This document shows positions 1 to 8,647 of a DNA stretch of 52,849 nt, in pieces. The position numbers were made by a program, and so were the translations under genes. Origin of the DNA: Paraburkholderia phenoliruptrix (GTDB lineage Bacteria; Pseudomonadota; Gammaproteobacteria; Burkholderiales; Burkholderiaceae); contig NZ_CADIKB010000038.1 in NCBI RefSeq assembly GCF_902859825.1, positions 1-52,849 on the forward strand, read 5' to 3'. Position 1 is the first letter of the stretch. Every line of letters begins with the position of its first letter. The notes under the pieces were generated by a model. It had not been told where the DNA came from. It ran no database searches and worked only from the letters and a program-made list of their open reading frames with translations.

Positions 1-175
1 TCCAGAAACTGGCTCCATGTTCGAGGGAAATCTTCACCGGCAGTCGGGGTATGCTTGAGTTCGCTCACTACCCGATCATGGCGCAAGTGGAGCTAAATGG
101 ATAGCCCATATATCTATACAGTTTTGCACGCGTCGCACCTGCGAAAATCCGCAGTTGCGCTGTGCACCGCCGCGC

Positions 176-1072
176 TCACGCCGTGTGCGCGGTTTCGAAG
201 ATATCGCGCAGCCACTGCGCAAACACACGCACGCGCGACGACAGTTGCCGGTTCTGCGGATACAGCACCGACACCGGGAGCGGCGGCGGCGGGAAGTCCG
301 CCAGAATGATCTTGAGCCGCCCGCTCGCCAGCTCGTCGCGCACCCGGTAGCGCGGCACCTGAACGATTCCGAGGCCGGCCACCGCCGAGCCGGTGTAAAG
401 CTCGACGCCGGTGACCGAAACCACGCCCGGCAGCAGCATCGGCGTGTTGCGTCCTTCCATGCTGAATTCGAGCGGCACCGGCTTGCCCGTCGCGCTCGAC
501 ACGTAGTTGACGGCGCGGTGCCGCGCAAGCGCATGCGGATCGGCCGGCTCGCCGTACTGTTCCAGATACGCGGGGCTCGCCACCGTGACCTGCGGCAGTT
601 GCGCGACGCGCCTCCCCACCATCGACGAATCTTGCAGGTTGCCCGCGCGCAGCACGCAGTCGACGCCTTCGCGCACGAGGTCGACGAGCCGGTCGTCCTC
701 GCCGATGGTCAGCTCGATGCCGGGATAGCGCGCCAGAAACGCCGGCAAGGCCGGCACGATGAAGTGCCGCGCGAGCGTGCCTTGCAGGTTGACCCGTAAC
801 AGCCCCTTCGGCGCAAGGTTCGAGAACGAACCTTCGGCCTCCTCCAGATCGGCGATCAGCCGCACGCAGCGGCCGTAGTACGCCTGTCCGTCCGGCGTGA
901 GGCGCACCGTGCGCGTGGTGCGCTCCAGGAGGCGCGCGCCGAGCCGCTCCTCCATGCGCTTCACGAGATTCGTGACGGTGGCGCGCGGTATCTGCAGATC
1001 GTCGGACGCGCGCGTGAAGCTCTGCCGCTCGGCGACCCGGACGAAGACACGCATTTCCTCAAAACGATCCAT
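176..1072 (-). CDS. LysR-family transcriptional regulator
   Basis: A 298-residue protein, the usual LysR length. The N-terminal 60 residues form the winged helix-turn-helix (MDRFEEMRVFVRVAERQSFT start, then the recognition helix around residues 28-45). The rest is the periplasmic-binding-like effector domain, as in the CrgA/AaeR-type group common in Burkholderia. It is transcribed divergently from the SDR reductase at 1201, which LysR proteins often control. The short intergenic region contains an 11-bp palindrome, ACGAT-G-ATCGT, at 1114-1124 that could be an operator. The effector is not predictable from sequence. Family assignment is firm; the regulatory target is inferred only from gene order. 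Confidence 0.93.
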   Translation of the reverse strand: MDRFEEMRVFVRVAERQSFTRASDDLQIPRATVTNLVKRMEERLGARLLERTTRTVRLTPDGQAYYGRCVRLIADLEEAEGSFSNLAPKGLLRVNLQGTLARHFIVPALPAFLARYPGIELTIGEDDRLVDLVREGVDCVLRAGNLQDSSMVGRRVAQLPQVTVASPAYLEQYGEPADPHALARHRAVNYVSSATGKPVPLEFSMEGRNTPMLLPGVVSVTGVELYTGSAVAGLGIVQVPRYRVRDELASGRLKIILADFPPPPLPVSVLYPQNRQLSSRVRVFAQWLRDIFETAHTA

Positions 1073-1113
1073 GTGCGGTCAGCCCTTGGCGGATGATTGT
1101 TAAAGTGATTGGA

Positions 1114-1124
1114 ACGATGATCGT
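1114..1124. promoter_or_regulatory. Candidate operator palindrome between LysR gene and SDR gene
   Basis: Perfect 11-bp inverted repeat ACGATGATCGT in the 128-bp divergent intergenic region. LysR regulators bind imperfect palindromes in such positions. The assignment rests only on position and symmetry. Confidence 0.3.
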
Positions 1125-1200
1125 CGCCCCCACCCGATTATCTCAGAAGCGAAAGACTCCATCATTCCCTCACCGACTCAACACATCAAGGGAACACACC

Positions 1201-1944
1201 ATGAACACGACTCGAAACGCTCAGATTGCTATCGTCACCGGCGCCTCGCGCGGCATCGGCGCGGCCATTGCACGGCGTCTCTCGAACGACGGTTTTGCCG
1301 TTGTCGTCAACTATGCGGCGAGCGCTAGCGAAGCCGATGCGCTCGCCGCGGAGCTGAACACCGCCGGCGGCCGGGCGATCGCCGTGAAGGCCGACGTCTC
1401 CAAAGCCGCCGACGTGCGCCGCCTGTTCGAGACAGCCGAGCAGCAACTGGGAAAGGTTGACGTGCTCGTCAACAATGCCGGCGTGATCAAGCCGACGCCG
1501 CTCGCCGACACGAGCGACGAACTCTACGACCGCGCGTTCGACATCAACGTGCGCGGCACCTTCAACACGCTGCGCGAAGCGGCGGCCCGCATGAACGACG
1601 GCGGCCGCATCGTCAACTTTTCGAGCACCACGCTCGCGCTGAACCTGCCCGGCTATGCGATCTACAACGCGACGAAGGCATCGGTGGAGGCATTCACGCA
1701 TGTGTTCGCGAAAGAGCTGCGCGGGCGCAACATCACGGTGAATGCGGTGGCGCCGGGACCGGTCGCGACGTCGCTCTTCTTCGACGGCAAGACGGAGGCG
1801 CAGATCCAGCACTTCGCGAAGATGCCGCCGCTCGAGCGTCTCGGACAACCGGAGGACATTGCTTCGGTGGTGGCGTTTGTCGTCAGTTCTGAGGCCGGCT
1901 GGGTGAACGGCCAGGTGTTGCGCGCAAACGGCGGGCTGGCTTGA
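1201..1944 (+). CDS. SDR-family oxidoreductase
   Basis: A 247-residue classical short-chain dehydrogenase/reductase, probably NAD(P)H-dependent and cytosolic. The cofactor glycine motif TGASRGIG is at residues 13-20, NNAG at 91-94, the catalytic Ser at 142 and the YxxxK pair at Tyr155/Lys159, with the standard 13-residue Ser-Tyr spacing. The C-terminal PG motif and the substrate loop are intact. The start at 1201 is chosen because AAGGGA lies 7 bases upstream; the frame stays open back to 1093 but that extension has no SDR similarity. It is divergent from a LysR regulator, a common arrangement for stress- or quinone-related SDRs. The substrate is unknown. Confidence 0.92.
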   Translation: MNTTRNAQIAIVTGASRGIGAAIARRLSNDGFAVVVNYAASASEADALAAELNTAGGRAIAVKADVSKAADVRRLFETAEQQLGKVDVLVNNAGVIKPTPLADTSDELYDRAFDINVRGTFNTLREAAARMNDGGRIVNFSSTTLALNLPGYAIYNATKASVEAFTHVFAKELRGRNITVNAVAPGPVATSLFFDGKTEAQIQHFAKMPPLERLGQPEDIASVVAFVVSSEAGWVNGQVLRANGGLA

Positions 1945-2024
1945 GCGACCCCAAGCGGCCGGGCGTTGGTTCGGCCACCGGGGCACGGCACAGAACCAAC
2001 GCGTCGAACCGCGGGTGCGCGACT

Positions 2025-2591
2025 TTACTGCGCGGCAGCCGGCAGATGCTTGCGTTTAGCCAGTTCCTGCGCCATCGCGTAATGCTCCTGAATGGTCGGC
2101 AGCGCCTTTCTCGCCGCATCCTTCAGTTGCGGATCGCGGCCCGAAGCGATTTCCGCCTGGAACGCCGACAGCGCCTTCTGCTCGCCCGCGAGCGCGACCT
2201 GTTCGATATAGGTCTTGTCGAACTCGGCACCGCGCAGGTTGTTGATGCTCGCGAGCACGGCGCTGTCGGGGTCGTTCTTCGGCACGTCGACACCGCGCGG
2301 GCTCGCCGCGCGCAACGAGTCCGAAATCCTCGCGTTATCCGCGGACACGCGTTCGGCGAAGGCCTTCACGTCGCGGTCGGTCGAACGCGAGGTCGCGATG
2401 CGGGCCGCGTCGCGCTGCGTGGCCACGGCCTGGGTGCCCTCGGCGATGAACGTCTGGTCGGCGGCATGCAAACGGCCCGCTTCCGGCGCGGCAGGGGTCG
2501 CCGTCTGAGCGGTGGCCGTCGTGGCCGAAGCGGCGAGCAGCAGGCCGGCCGTGCAGGCACTCGAAAAGGTGGCGAGAGGCAAGCGGATCAT
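2025..2591 (-). CDS. DUF4142 family exported protein
   Basis: A 188-residue protein with an N-terminal signal peptide (hydrophobic stretch from about residue 8 to the Ala-Thr-Ala-Gln region near 29), followed by the helical DUF4142 domain (ferritin-like, periplasmic). Typical family features are the 'ADQTFI' start, the 'DVKAFAERVSADN' helix and the C-terminal 'AMAQELAKRK'. The start at 2591 is selected because it begins the signal peptide and is preceded by AAGGAG at good spacing; an upstream in-frame extension to 2756 lacks any support. The molecular function of DUF4142 proteins is not established. It stands alone and converges with the SDR gene. Confidence 0.85.
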   Translation of the reverse strand: MIRLPLATFSSACTAGLLLAASATTATAQTATPAAPEAGRLHAADQTFIAEGTQAVATQRDAARIATSRSTDRDVKAFAERVSADNARISDSLRAASPRGVDVPKNDPDSAVLASINNLRGAEFDKTYIEQVALAGEQKALSAFQAEIASGRDPQLKDAARKALPTIQEHYAMAQELAKRKHLPAAAQ

Positions 2592-2994
2592 AGTTTCTCC
2601 TTGGAATGGAAGCGAAACGGCGACGGTGAAGGACGCGAGGCGCGGCCGCCTTGCAGGCGACTTACACACAATTGATATACCGCTGCGCGCCTGATGGACG
2701 GCGCGTGGCGCGCGTTTTTTCGTCTGGAAAATTCTAGAAGCGGGCCTTCGCACCATGTGATACGACGCTGTCGCTTGTGTAACGTTAGGTAACCTTCACA
2801 CGAATGACGCCGCGTTCTGCATGCGAATGAATCGGGGATTTGACCTGCGATTGAACCCACACCCAGGGATTGCCAGCAGAAAACCGGCGCGCCGCTGAAT
2901 TTTTCGGCAGCGGCGCCGATAACAGAAAGTAAGAAGCGCGCCGGGCATCGACGAACGCGCGCGCGCCCCCGCACCGCAATTCCGGAGAGATTCG
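2592..2994. other. 403-bp divergent intergenic region with an orphan terminator-like hairpin
   Basis: No credible coding sequence lies here. It separates the DUF4142 gene (minus) from cheV (plus), so promoters for both are expected. At 2685-2720 there is a 7-bp GC stem (GCGCGCC / GGCGCGC) followed by G and six T on the plus strand, which looks like an intrinsic terminator although no plus-strand gene ends there. Confidence 0.5.
2685..2720 (+). terminator. Terminator-like hairpin with T tract
   Basis: Stem GCGCGCC at 2685-2691 pairs with GGCGCGC at 2707-2713, followed by GTTTTTT to 2720. No upstream plus-strand gene is close: the SDR gene ends at 1944 and the DUF4142 gene lies between on the other strand. 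It may be fortuitous or may end an unannotated short transcript. Confidence 0.35.
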
Positions 2995-3969
2995 ATGGCA
3001 GCAGATAACCGCTCGCACGACGAACGCACCAACCTGACCAGTTCCAACAAATTCGAGCTGCTGCTGTACCGGCTGGGCTCGGTGCCCGGCAGCGACGCGC
3101 ACGAGCTTTACGGCATCAACGTGTTCAAGGTGCGAGAAATCTCCACCATGCCGCCCGTCACGCCGATCGCCGGCTCGTCGCCTTTCGTGATGGGCGCGGT
3201 CGACATTCGCGGGCAGATCATTCCCGTGATCGACCTGCCGCGGCTGATGGGCTGCGAGCCCACGCGCGGGCTGAATATTCTGCTCGTGACGGAATTCGCG
3301 CGCTCCACGCAGGCGTTCGCTGTCGAAGAAGTCGACGACATCGTGCGGCTGGAGTGGAACCAGGTGCTCTCGGCGGAAGGCGCGGCAGGCGGCAATCTCG
3401 TCACGAGCATTGCGCGGATCGACGGCAATACCGGCGACTCGCGGCTCGCGCAGGTGATCGACGTCGAGCAGGTGTTACGCGACGTGTTCCCGTCGCAGCA
3501 TCCGAGCGTGGACCCGACGTCGGTCGGCGATGCGCTCGGCATCCGCCCGGGCGCGAAGATTCTCGCCGCCGACGACTCGGGCTTCGCCCGCAAGCTGATC
3601 GAGCAGGCGTTGACCGCGATCGGCGCGGAGTTCGTCATGACCAAGACCGGCGAAGAGGCGTGGCAGACCTTGCAGCAGGTCGCCGACGAAGCGCAGTCCA
3701 ACGGCGCACGCGTGAAGGACAGCATCGCGCTCGTGCTGACCGACCTCGAAATGCCCGAGATGGACGGCTTCATGTTGACCCGTCAGATCAAGGCCGACGA
3801 ACGGACCCGGGACATTCCGGTGATCATCCATTCGTCGCTGACGGGCGCGGCCAACGAAGCGCATGTGAAGAATGCCGGCGCCAACGGCTACGTCGCGAAG
3901 TTCCAGGCCGGCGAACTGGCGCACGCCATCCGCACGGCGCTGATGTCGGCCAGCGAAGCCGCGGCCTGA
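2995..3969 (+). CDS. cheV: Chemotaxis protein CheV (CheW-receiver fusion)
   Basis: A 324-residue cytoplasmic coupling protein. A CheW-like domain covers about residues 18-168 (for example 'LYGINVFKVREI' and 'VMGAVDIRGQIIPVIDLP'), and a response-regulator receiver domain covers about 187-316. The receiver keeps the acidic pair Asp193/Asp194, the phospho-acceptor Asp250 in LTDLEMPEMDGF, the Ser/Thr switch region near 280 and Lys302. CheV proteins link chemoreceptors to CheA and may buffer or adapt the signal through phosphorylation. The ATG follows a good ribosome-binding site, GGAGAGATTCG. No other chemotaxis genes are nearby, so it is an orphan copy. Length and domain order match the family. 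Confidence 0.93.
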   Translation: MAADNRSHDERTNLTSSNKFELLLYRLGSVPGSDAHELYGINVFKVREISTMPPVTPIAGSSPFVMGAVDIRGQIIPVIDLPRLMGCEPTRGLNILLVTEFARSTQAFAVEEVDDIVRLEWNQVLSAEGAAGGNLVTSIARIDGNTGDSRLAQVIDVEQVLRDVFPSQHPSVDPTSVGDALGIRPGAKILAADDSGFARKLIEQALTAIGAEFVMTKTGEEAWQTLQQVADEAQSNGARVKDSIALVLTDLEMPEMDGFMLTRQIKADERTRDIPVIIHSSLTGAANEAHVKNAGANGYVAKFQAGELAHAIRTALMSASEAAA

Positions 3970-4047
3970 CGCGCTCGCTAGACCATTGCTCGGCGCGCCG
4001 GCGCGGTTTTATTGTGGCGCGGCGAGCGTAACGTTCTACGTAACCGT

Positions 4048-4704
4048 TCAGCGCCGATCAATTGCGCCCGCATCGCCGAGCTTGCGTTTGAGCTCGGCCA
4101 GCTGAGCCTCCAGTTCCTCGATACGCTCATCGCGCTGCTTCAACGCGGCGGCGACATCGGCCGCGTCGAAACGTTGCGGAATATGCTTCGGGCAATTGAC
4201 GTCCCACGCGCGCACGGTCATCACGATCACGCGTTCGCCGCGCGCCTTGTAACCTTCGGGCATCAGCTTCGCGAGCAGCGCGGGATCGTCGTCGATCACA
4301 CGCGCCTCGCCCCATATCTTGATGCGCCGCCGATGCGCGTAGTCGACCAGAAACAGATGCGCCTTCGGGTTGTCGGCCAGATTGCCGGCGGTCACGTACT
4401 GCCGGTTGCCGGCGAAATCGGCAAAGGCGATGGTGTGATCGTCGAGCACGCGCAGAAAACCGGCCGGCCCGCCGCGATGCTGGATATACGGCTGCCCTTC
4501 CGAGCTGACCGTGGCGAGAAACACGCTGGTCTGCTGCTCGATGAAACGCGCGACGTCGGGCGTAAGCCGCGTCTGCCAGCCGTGCTCTTCCTCCATGCGC
4601 GCGTAGGCGTCGCGCGAGCCATGGCGGCTTTGCCATGCCTTGACCGTCGGCGTAAAGGCAATATCGCTAGGGTAAGCGGGCGGCTGTGATGCGAGGCTTG
4701 TCAT
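4048..4704 (-). CDS. Pyridoxamine 5'-phosphate oxidase-family protein with C-terminal coiled coil
   Basis: A 218-residue protein. The central part (about residues 40-175) is a split-barrel flavin-binding domain of the PNPOx-like superfamily, recognisable in 'FIEQQTSVFLATVSSEGQPYIQHRGG', 'IAFADFAGNRQYVTAGNL' and 'HLFLVDYAHRRRIKIWGEA'. The last 35 residues form a heptad-like helix (ALKQRDERIEELEAQLAEL), probably for oligomerisation. Such proteins are usually FMN- or F420-type reductases or general-stress proteins; the substrate is not predictable. The start is supported by AAGGAG 8 bases upstream of the ATG. It lies downstream of the MFS gene on the same strand but is separated by 138 bp containing hairpins, so co-transcription is uncertain. 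Confidence 0.85.
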   Translation of the reverse strand: MTSLASQPPAYPSDIAFTPTVKAWQSRHGSRDAYARMEEEHGWQTRLTPDVARFIEQQTSVFLATVSSEGQPYIQHRGGPAGFLRVLDDHTIAFADFAGNRQYVTAGNLADNPKAHLFLVDYAHRRRIKIWGEARVIDDDPALLAKLMPEGYKARGERVIVMTVRAWDVNCPKHIPQRFDAADVAAALKQRDERIEELEAQLAELKRKLGDAGAIDRR

Positions 4705-4776
4705 GAAACGGCTCCTTGGCGGGCTGTCCCGCAGGTAACGCGCTCAACGTTACGCGCCCGCGCTCCCGCGCAGAAG

Positions 4777-4844
4777 CCTGCTTTTGCGAGAAGCAGGTTC
4801 TCGTCGCATGAGAGAAGCGGGCTCCACCAAGCCTCGCGCTTCTC
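4777..4844 (-). terminator. Two hairpins after the MFS exporter gene
   Basis: GAGAAGCG (4812-4819) pairs with CGCTTCTC (4837-4844), overlapping the MFS stop codon. A second stem, CCTGCTT/AAGCAGG, at 4777-4797 has a 7-nt loop. Neither has a strong U tract. They may attenuate read-through from the MFS gene to the gene at 4048-4704. Confidence 0.35.
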
Positions 4845-6114
4845 AGGCGCTCGCCGCGAGTTCCTCTTCGCGCTCCAGCGAACGCGTGTTCCTCAGTTCC
4901 GGGAATAGCTTCATCCACAGCAAGGCGACCGTGATTGTCGCGATGCCGCCCACCAGCACGGCCGTGCGCGCGTCCCACCAGCCCGCCGTGACACCGGATT
5001 CGAATTCGCCCAATTGATTCGATGTCCCAATGAAAAGCGAATTGACGGCGCTCACGCGCCCGAGCATGTCGTCGGGCGTGCGCAGTTGCACCAGCGACAG
5101 ACGCACGACCACGCTGATGGTGTCCGACGCGCCCAGCGCCATCAACGCAAGCAGCGAAACGATGAACTGATGCGACATGCCGAACACGAGCGTCGCCACG
5201 CCGAACGCGATCACGCCGCCGAACATCGCCGCGCCCGGCCGGTTGCGCAGCGGGAAATGCGCGAGCCAGACGGTGCCGGCGAGCGCGCCGATCGCGGCGC
5301 CCGAGCGCAACAGGCCGAGCCCGAGCGGCCCCGTATGCAGGATGTCACGCGCGAACACGGGCAGGAGCGCGGTGGCGCCGCCGAACAGCACGGCAAACAG
5401 ATCGAGCGACAAGGCTCCCAGTATCACCGGCTCCTTGCGAATGAAGGCGATGCCGGAGAACACCGATTCCAGCGTCACGGGGGCGCGACTCGCCGGCTTC
5501 GCGCGCAGCGGAATGCCCCGCACGGCCGTGGCCGCGGCGGCGAACGACAACGTGCAAGCAAGATAAGCGGCGCCCGGCCCGATGCCGTAAAGCAGGCCGC
5601 CGAGCGCCGGACCGGCGATCTGTGCCGTCTGGTTCGCCGACGTTGCCCACGCCGTCGCTTTGGGTAATTGCCCGCGCGGCACGACGCCAGGCAGGAGCGA
5701 CGCGACCGCCGGCGACTCGAACGCACGCGCCGCACCGACGCATGCCGCCAGCACATAGATGACCGGCGCGCTGATCCATCCGCCGAACGTGCCGCAGGCG
5801 AACAGCAAGGCGGCGACGCTTTCGAGGCTTTGACAAACAGCCGCGATGCGCCGGCGGTCATAACGGTCCGCAAAGTGACCGACGACGAGCGTCAGCAAAA
5901 ACATCGGCAGGAATTGCGCGAGTCCCACGAGGCCGAGCGCGAACGCGCTGTGCGTGAGCGCGTAGATGTGCCAGCCCATCGCGACCGCGAGCATCTGGAA
6001 CGACAGCGACGAGAGAATGCGCGTGCACCAGAAGCGCTGAAACGCCGGTTGCTTCGGCAGGCTGCGCGTAGAGGAATCGGGCGCGTCGGCGGGATCGTCG
6101 GAATGAGCGGGCAT
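4843..6114 (-). CDS. MFS exporter of the EntS (enterobactin exporter) type
   Basis: A 423-residue inner-membrane protein with about 12 hydrophobic segments. The MFS loop signature between TM2 and TM3 is present (GHFADRYDRRRIA). The overall pattern ('FQRFWCTRILSSLSFQMLAVAMGWHIYALTHS' and 'MLGRVSAVNSLFIGTSNQLGEFESG') matches the MFS_3/EntS group, whose best known member exports enterobactin. The start at 6114 is chosen because the reading frame upstream of it has no transporter similarity. It is divergent from a siderophore receptor with a strong Fur box between them, so a role in siderophore efflux or iron-controlled export is likely. Whether it exports the cluster's own product or serves another siderophore is unknown. 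Confidence 0.85.
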   Translation of the reverse strand: MPAHSDDPADAPDSSTRSLPKQPAFQRFWCTRILSSLSFQMLAVAMGWHIYALTHSAFALGLVGLAQFLPMFLLTLVVGHFADRYDRRRIAAVCQSLESVAALLFACGTFGGWISAPVIYVLAACVGAARAFESPAVASLLPGVVPRGQLPKATAWATSANQTAQIAGPALGGLLYGIGPGAAYLACTLSFAAAATAVRGIPLRAKPASRAPVTLESVFSGIAFIRKEPVILGALSLDLFAVLFGGATALLPVFARDILHTGPLGLGLLRSGAAIGALAGTVWLAHFPLRNRPGAAMFGGVIAFGVATLVFGMSHQFIVSLLALMALGASDTISVVVRLSLVQLRTPDDMLGRVSAVNSLFIGTSNQLGEFESGVTAGWWDARTAVLVGGIATITVALLWMKLFPELRNTRSLEREEELAASA

Positions 6115-6304
6115 CGAGGTCGTGACGTAGATGGGGCTGGCGTGGGCGGCAGCTAGTTTAGAGCAACCGTGCCTCGCCTGCTCGCGCGGTGGCCGCCGGC
6201 TGAGCGCGCGCCCGTCACCGTTGATTACGGGCAGGCAATGGCAGACACCGCGGACGCCAGCCGCCACGGCGCACAGGGTCAACTCCGTTCATCGTTCTTT
6301 CATT

Positions 6305-6319
6305 TGATAATCATTCTCA
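6305..6319. promoter_or_regulatory. Fur box (7-1-7) between MFS exporter and TonB receptor
   Basis: TGATAATCATTCTCA matches the 7-1-7 Fur consensus TGATAATnATTATCA at 13 of 14 defined positions. It is in the 296-bp divergent region and could repress both genes when iron is plentiful. Confidence 0.8.
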
Positions 6320-6410
6320 TTTACATTATGCTCTCGCATCCTTAATAAGAACTCACGTCGTGGACCTTCCCCGCTAGTCGGCTGCGGGTGCCGCGTCGTC
6401 CGAACCATTC

Positions 6411-8586
6411 ATGCGCTTCGTCAAAACTTCCGCGCCGCCGGGCCGCGCTCGCCGTTCCGGCATCCGCTTTCCTCTTTCTATGTTGATGTATATGGCGACC
6501 GCGCCCGCCGCACTCGCCGCCTCCTCCGACGGCGCGACGAGCGTCCAGCCCGCCACCACCGCCGCAGCCACGACAGAACTGCCGGCCGTCGCCGTGCACG
6601 CCGCGCCGCTCGCCGATCCGACGGCCGGCTACCGCCCGCGCACGAGCGAAACGTCGAGCGGCGTCGCAACGAAAATCAGCGACATTCCGCAGTCCGTCGC
6701 GGTGGTCAGCTCGAGCGTGATGCAGGACCAGCAGGCGCGCACGCTCGACGACGTGCTCGGCAACGTGAGCGGCATCACGCAGACGAACACGCTCGGCGGG
6801 ACGCGCGATGCGTTCATCAAGCGCGGTTTCGGCTCGAACGACGACGGCTCGATTCTCGTCGACGGTATGCGCTCGACGACGCTTCACCACTACCTCGCGA
6901 CGATCGACCGCGTCGAAGTCCTCAAGGGCCCGGCGTCGCTCCTCTACGGCATTCAGGAGCCCGGCGGCGTCATCAATCTGATCACGCGCAAGCCGGAAGA
7001 CACCTTCCACGGCTTGGTCTCGGCGAACTACACGAGCCATCGAGGCAGCGGCACGAGCTTCGACCTGACGGGGCCGGTCGGCGCGGTGGGCGAGGTCCCG
7101 GGCGGCACGCTGGCGTTCCGCCTCACCGGCGAATACAACCACCGCGCGCTACTGGCGCAGCTTCGGACGTCAGCGCGACGCGCTGATCGCCCCGTCGCTG
7201 TCGTGGCACGACGCGAATACGTCGATCGACGTGAGCTACCAGTACGCCGATTACACGACGCCGTTCGACCGCGGCACGGTGCTCGTGAACGGTCATCCCG
7301 ACGATGCCCTGCGCTATACGCGTTACGAGGAACCCTGGGCACAGAGTTCCGGCGAACAGGAAACGCTGCGCGCGAAAGTCGAACATCGCTTTTCCGACGA
7401 ATGGCGCGTGCGCGCAACTTACGGATGGAGCCGCGACCGCTACAACCAGTACATCACGCGCGCGACGGCGTTCAACAGCACGACCGGCATCATGAGCCGC
7501 ACCTCGGATGCCAACCTGCAGCGCAACGATTCGGACGAGATTGCGACGGTCGGCGCGAGCGGCAATCTGAACCTCGCGGGCATGCGTCATGAGCTGTACG
7601 TGGGCGGCGAGTACGAACGCCAGCGCAGCTTTCGCGGCGACACGATTCGCGGCAAGGCGGTGTCCGGCTTCGATCTGTTCGACCCCGTGTACGGCAGGCT
7701 CGCGCCGGGCGGCACGCCGAGCGCGACGCAAAGCGACAGTCTCTCGAAGGTTCACACGTATTCGGTGGTGACGCAGGACACGGTTCATCTGACCGACGGA
7801 CTGTTCGCCGTCGGCGGCGTGCGCTGGGAGAACTGGCAGCAGCTGTCGGGCATGGGCCGCCCGTTCGTCGTCGCCGATCACTCGCATGGACAGGTGTGGC
7901 TGCCGCAATTCGGCCTCGTCTACCGGATGACGCCCGCGCTTTCCGCCTACGCGAACTTCAGCAAGTCGTTCGTGCCGAACGTCGCCACCCAGGTCAGCGA
8001 GCCGCTCGCGCCGGAACGGGGACGCGTCTATGAAACGGGCCTCAAGTTCGACGCGCACGGCATCACCGGCACGCTCGCCGTTTATCAGATCGACAAGCAG
8101 AACGTCGCGGTCACTGTCGGCGATACGACCGAGACGGTCGGCAGCGCGAGGTCGCGCGGTATCGAGCTCGATGTCGCCGGACGGCTCACGCAGCACGTGA
8201 GCGTGATCGGCAGCTACGCGTACACCAACGCGACGGACCGCGACAACGGTACGCGTCTCATGAATGCGGCGCGCCATACGGGCAGCCTCTTCGCTGTCTA
8301 CGACACGATGCTGCCGTATCTGCCGGGGCAATGGCGCTTCGGCGGCGGAGCACGGCTCGTGAGCCAGCGGCCCGGCGACACGGCGAACAGCTTCACGCTG
8401 CCGGGCTATGTCGTTGCCGACCTGTTTGCCGCTTACGACACGAAGATCGGCAAGATCCCGACGCATGTGCAACTGAACGTGAAAAACGTGTTCGACAAGA
8501 CGTACTATCCGTCGAGCAACAGCAATCTGATTATCGCGGTTGGGGAATCGCGGCTCGTGATGTTGAATACGAGTTTTTCGTTTTGA
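6411..8586 (+). pseudogene. TonB-dependent siderophore receptor, frameshifted near position 7149
   Basis: The 5' part (6411 to about 7148) encodes a signal peptide, the TonB-box/plug region ('SDIPQSVAVVSSSVMQDQ', 'FIKRGFG', 'VEVLKGPASLLYGIQEPGG') and the start of the barrel. The remaining barrel is in the next frame, where the expected continuation YWRSFGRQRDALIAPSLSW reads from 7150 through 8586 and ends in the usual aromatic Phe. One extra base in the CGCGCGC run at 7143-7149 explains the break; removing it gives a continuous protein of about 725 residues. Whether this is a real mutation or an assembly error cannot be told here. The gene follows a strong Fur box and is divergent from an EntS-like exporter. 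It belongs to the FhuA/FpvA-like ferric-siderophore receptors and is distinct from the intact receptor at 11600-13795. Confidence 0.85.
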
Positions 8587-8647
8587 CTTTGAGTGTTGCG
8601 TGAGAGCGAGGGCCGCTGCTGCGCCGCAGGCTTACCGCAGAGTCTCA

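Noticed and set aside
2025..2756. Longer version of the DUF4142 protein
   Set aside because: The extra 55 residues precede a clear signal peptide and the ATG at 2591 has an AAGGAG site.
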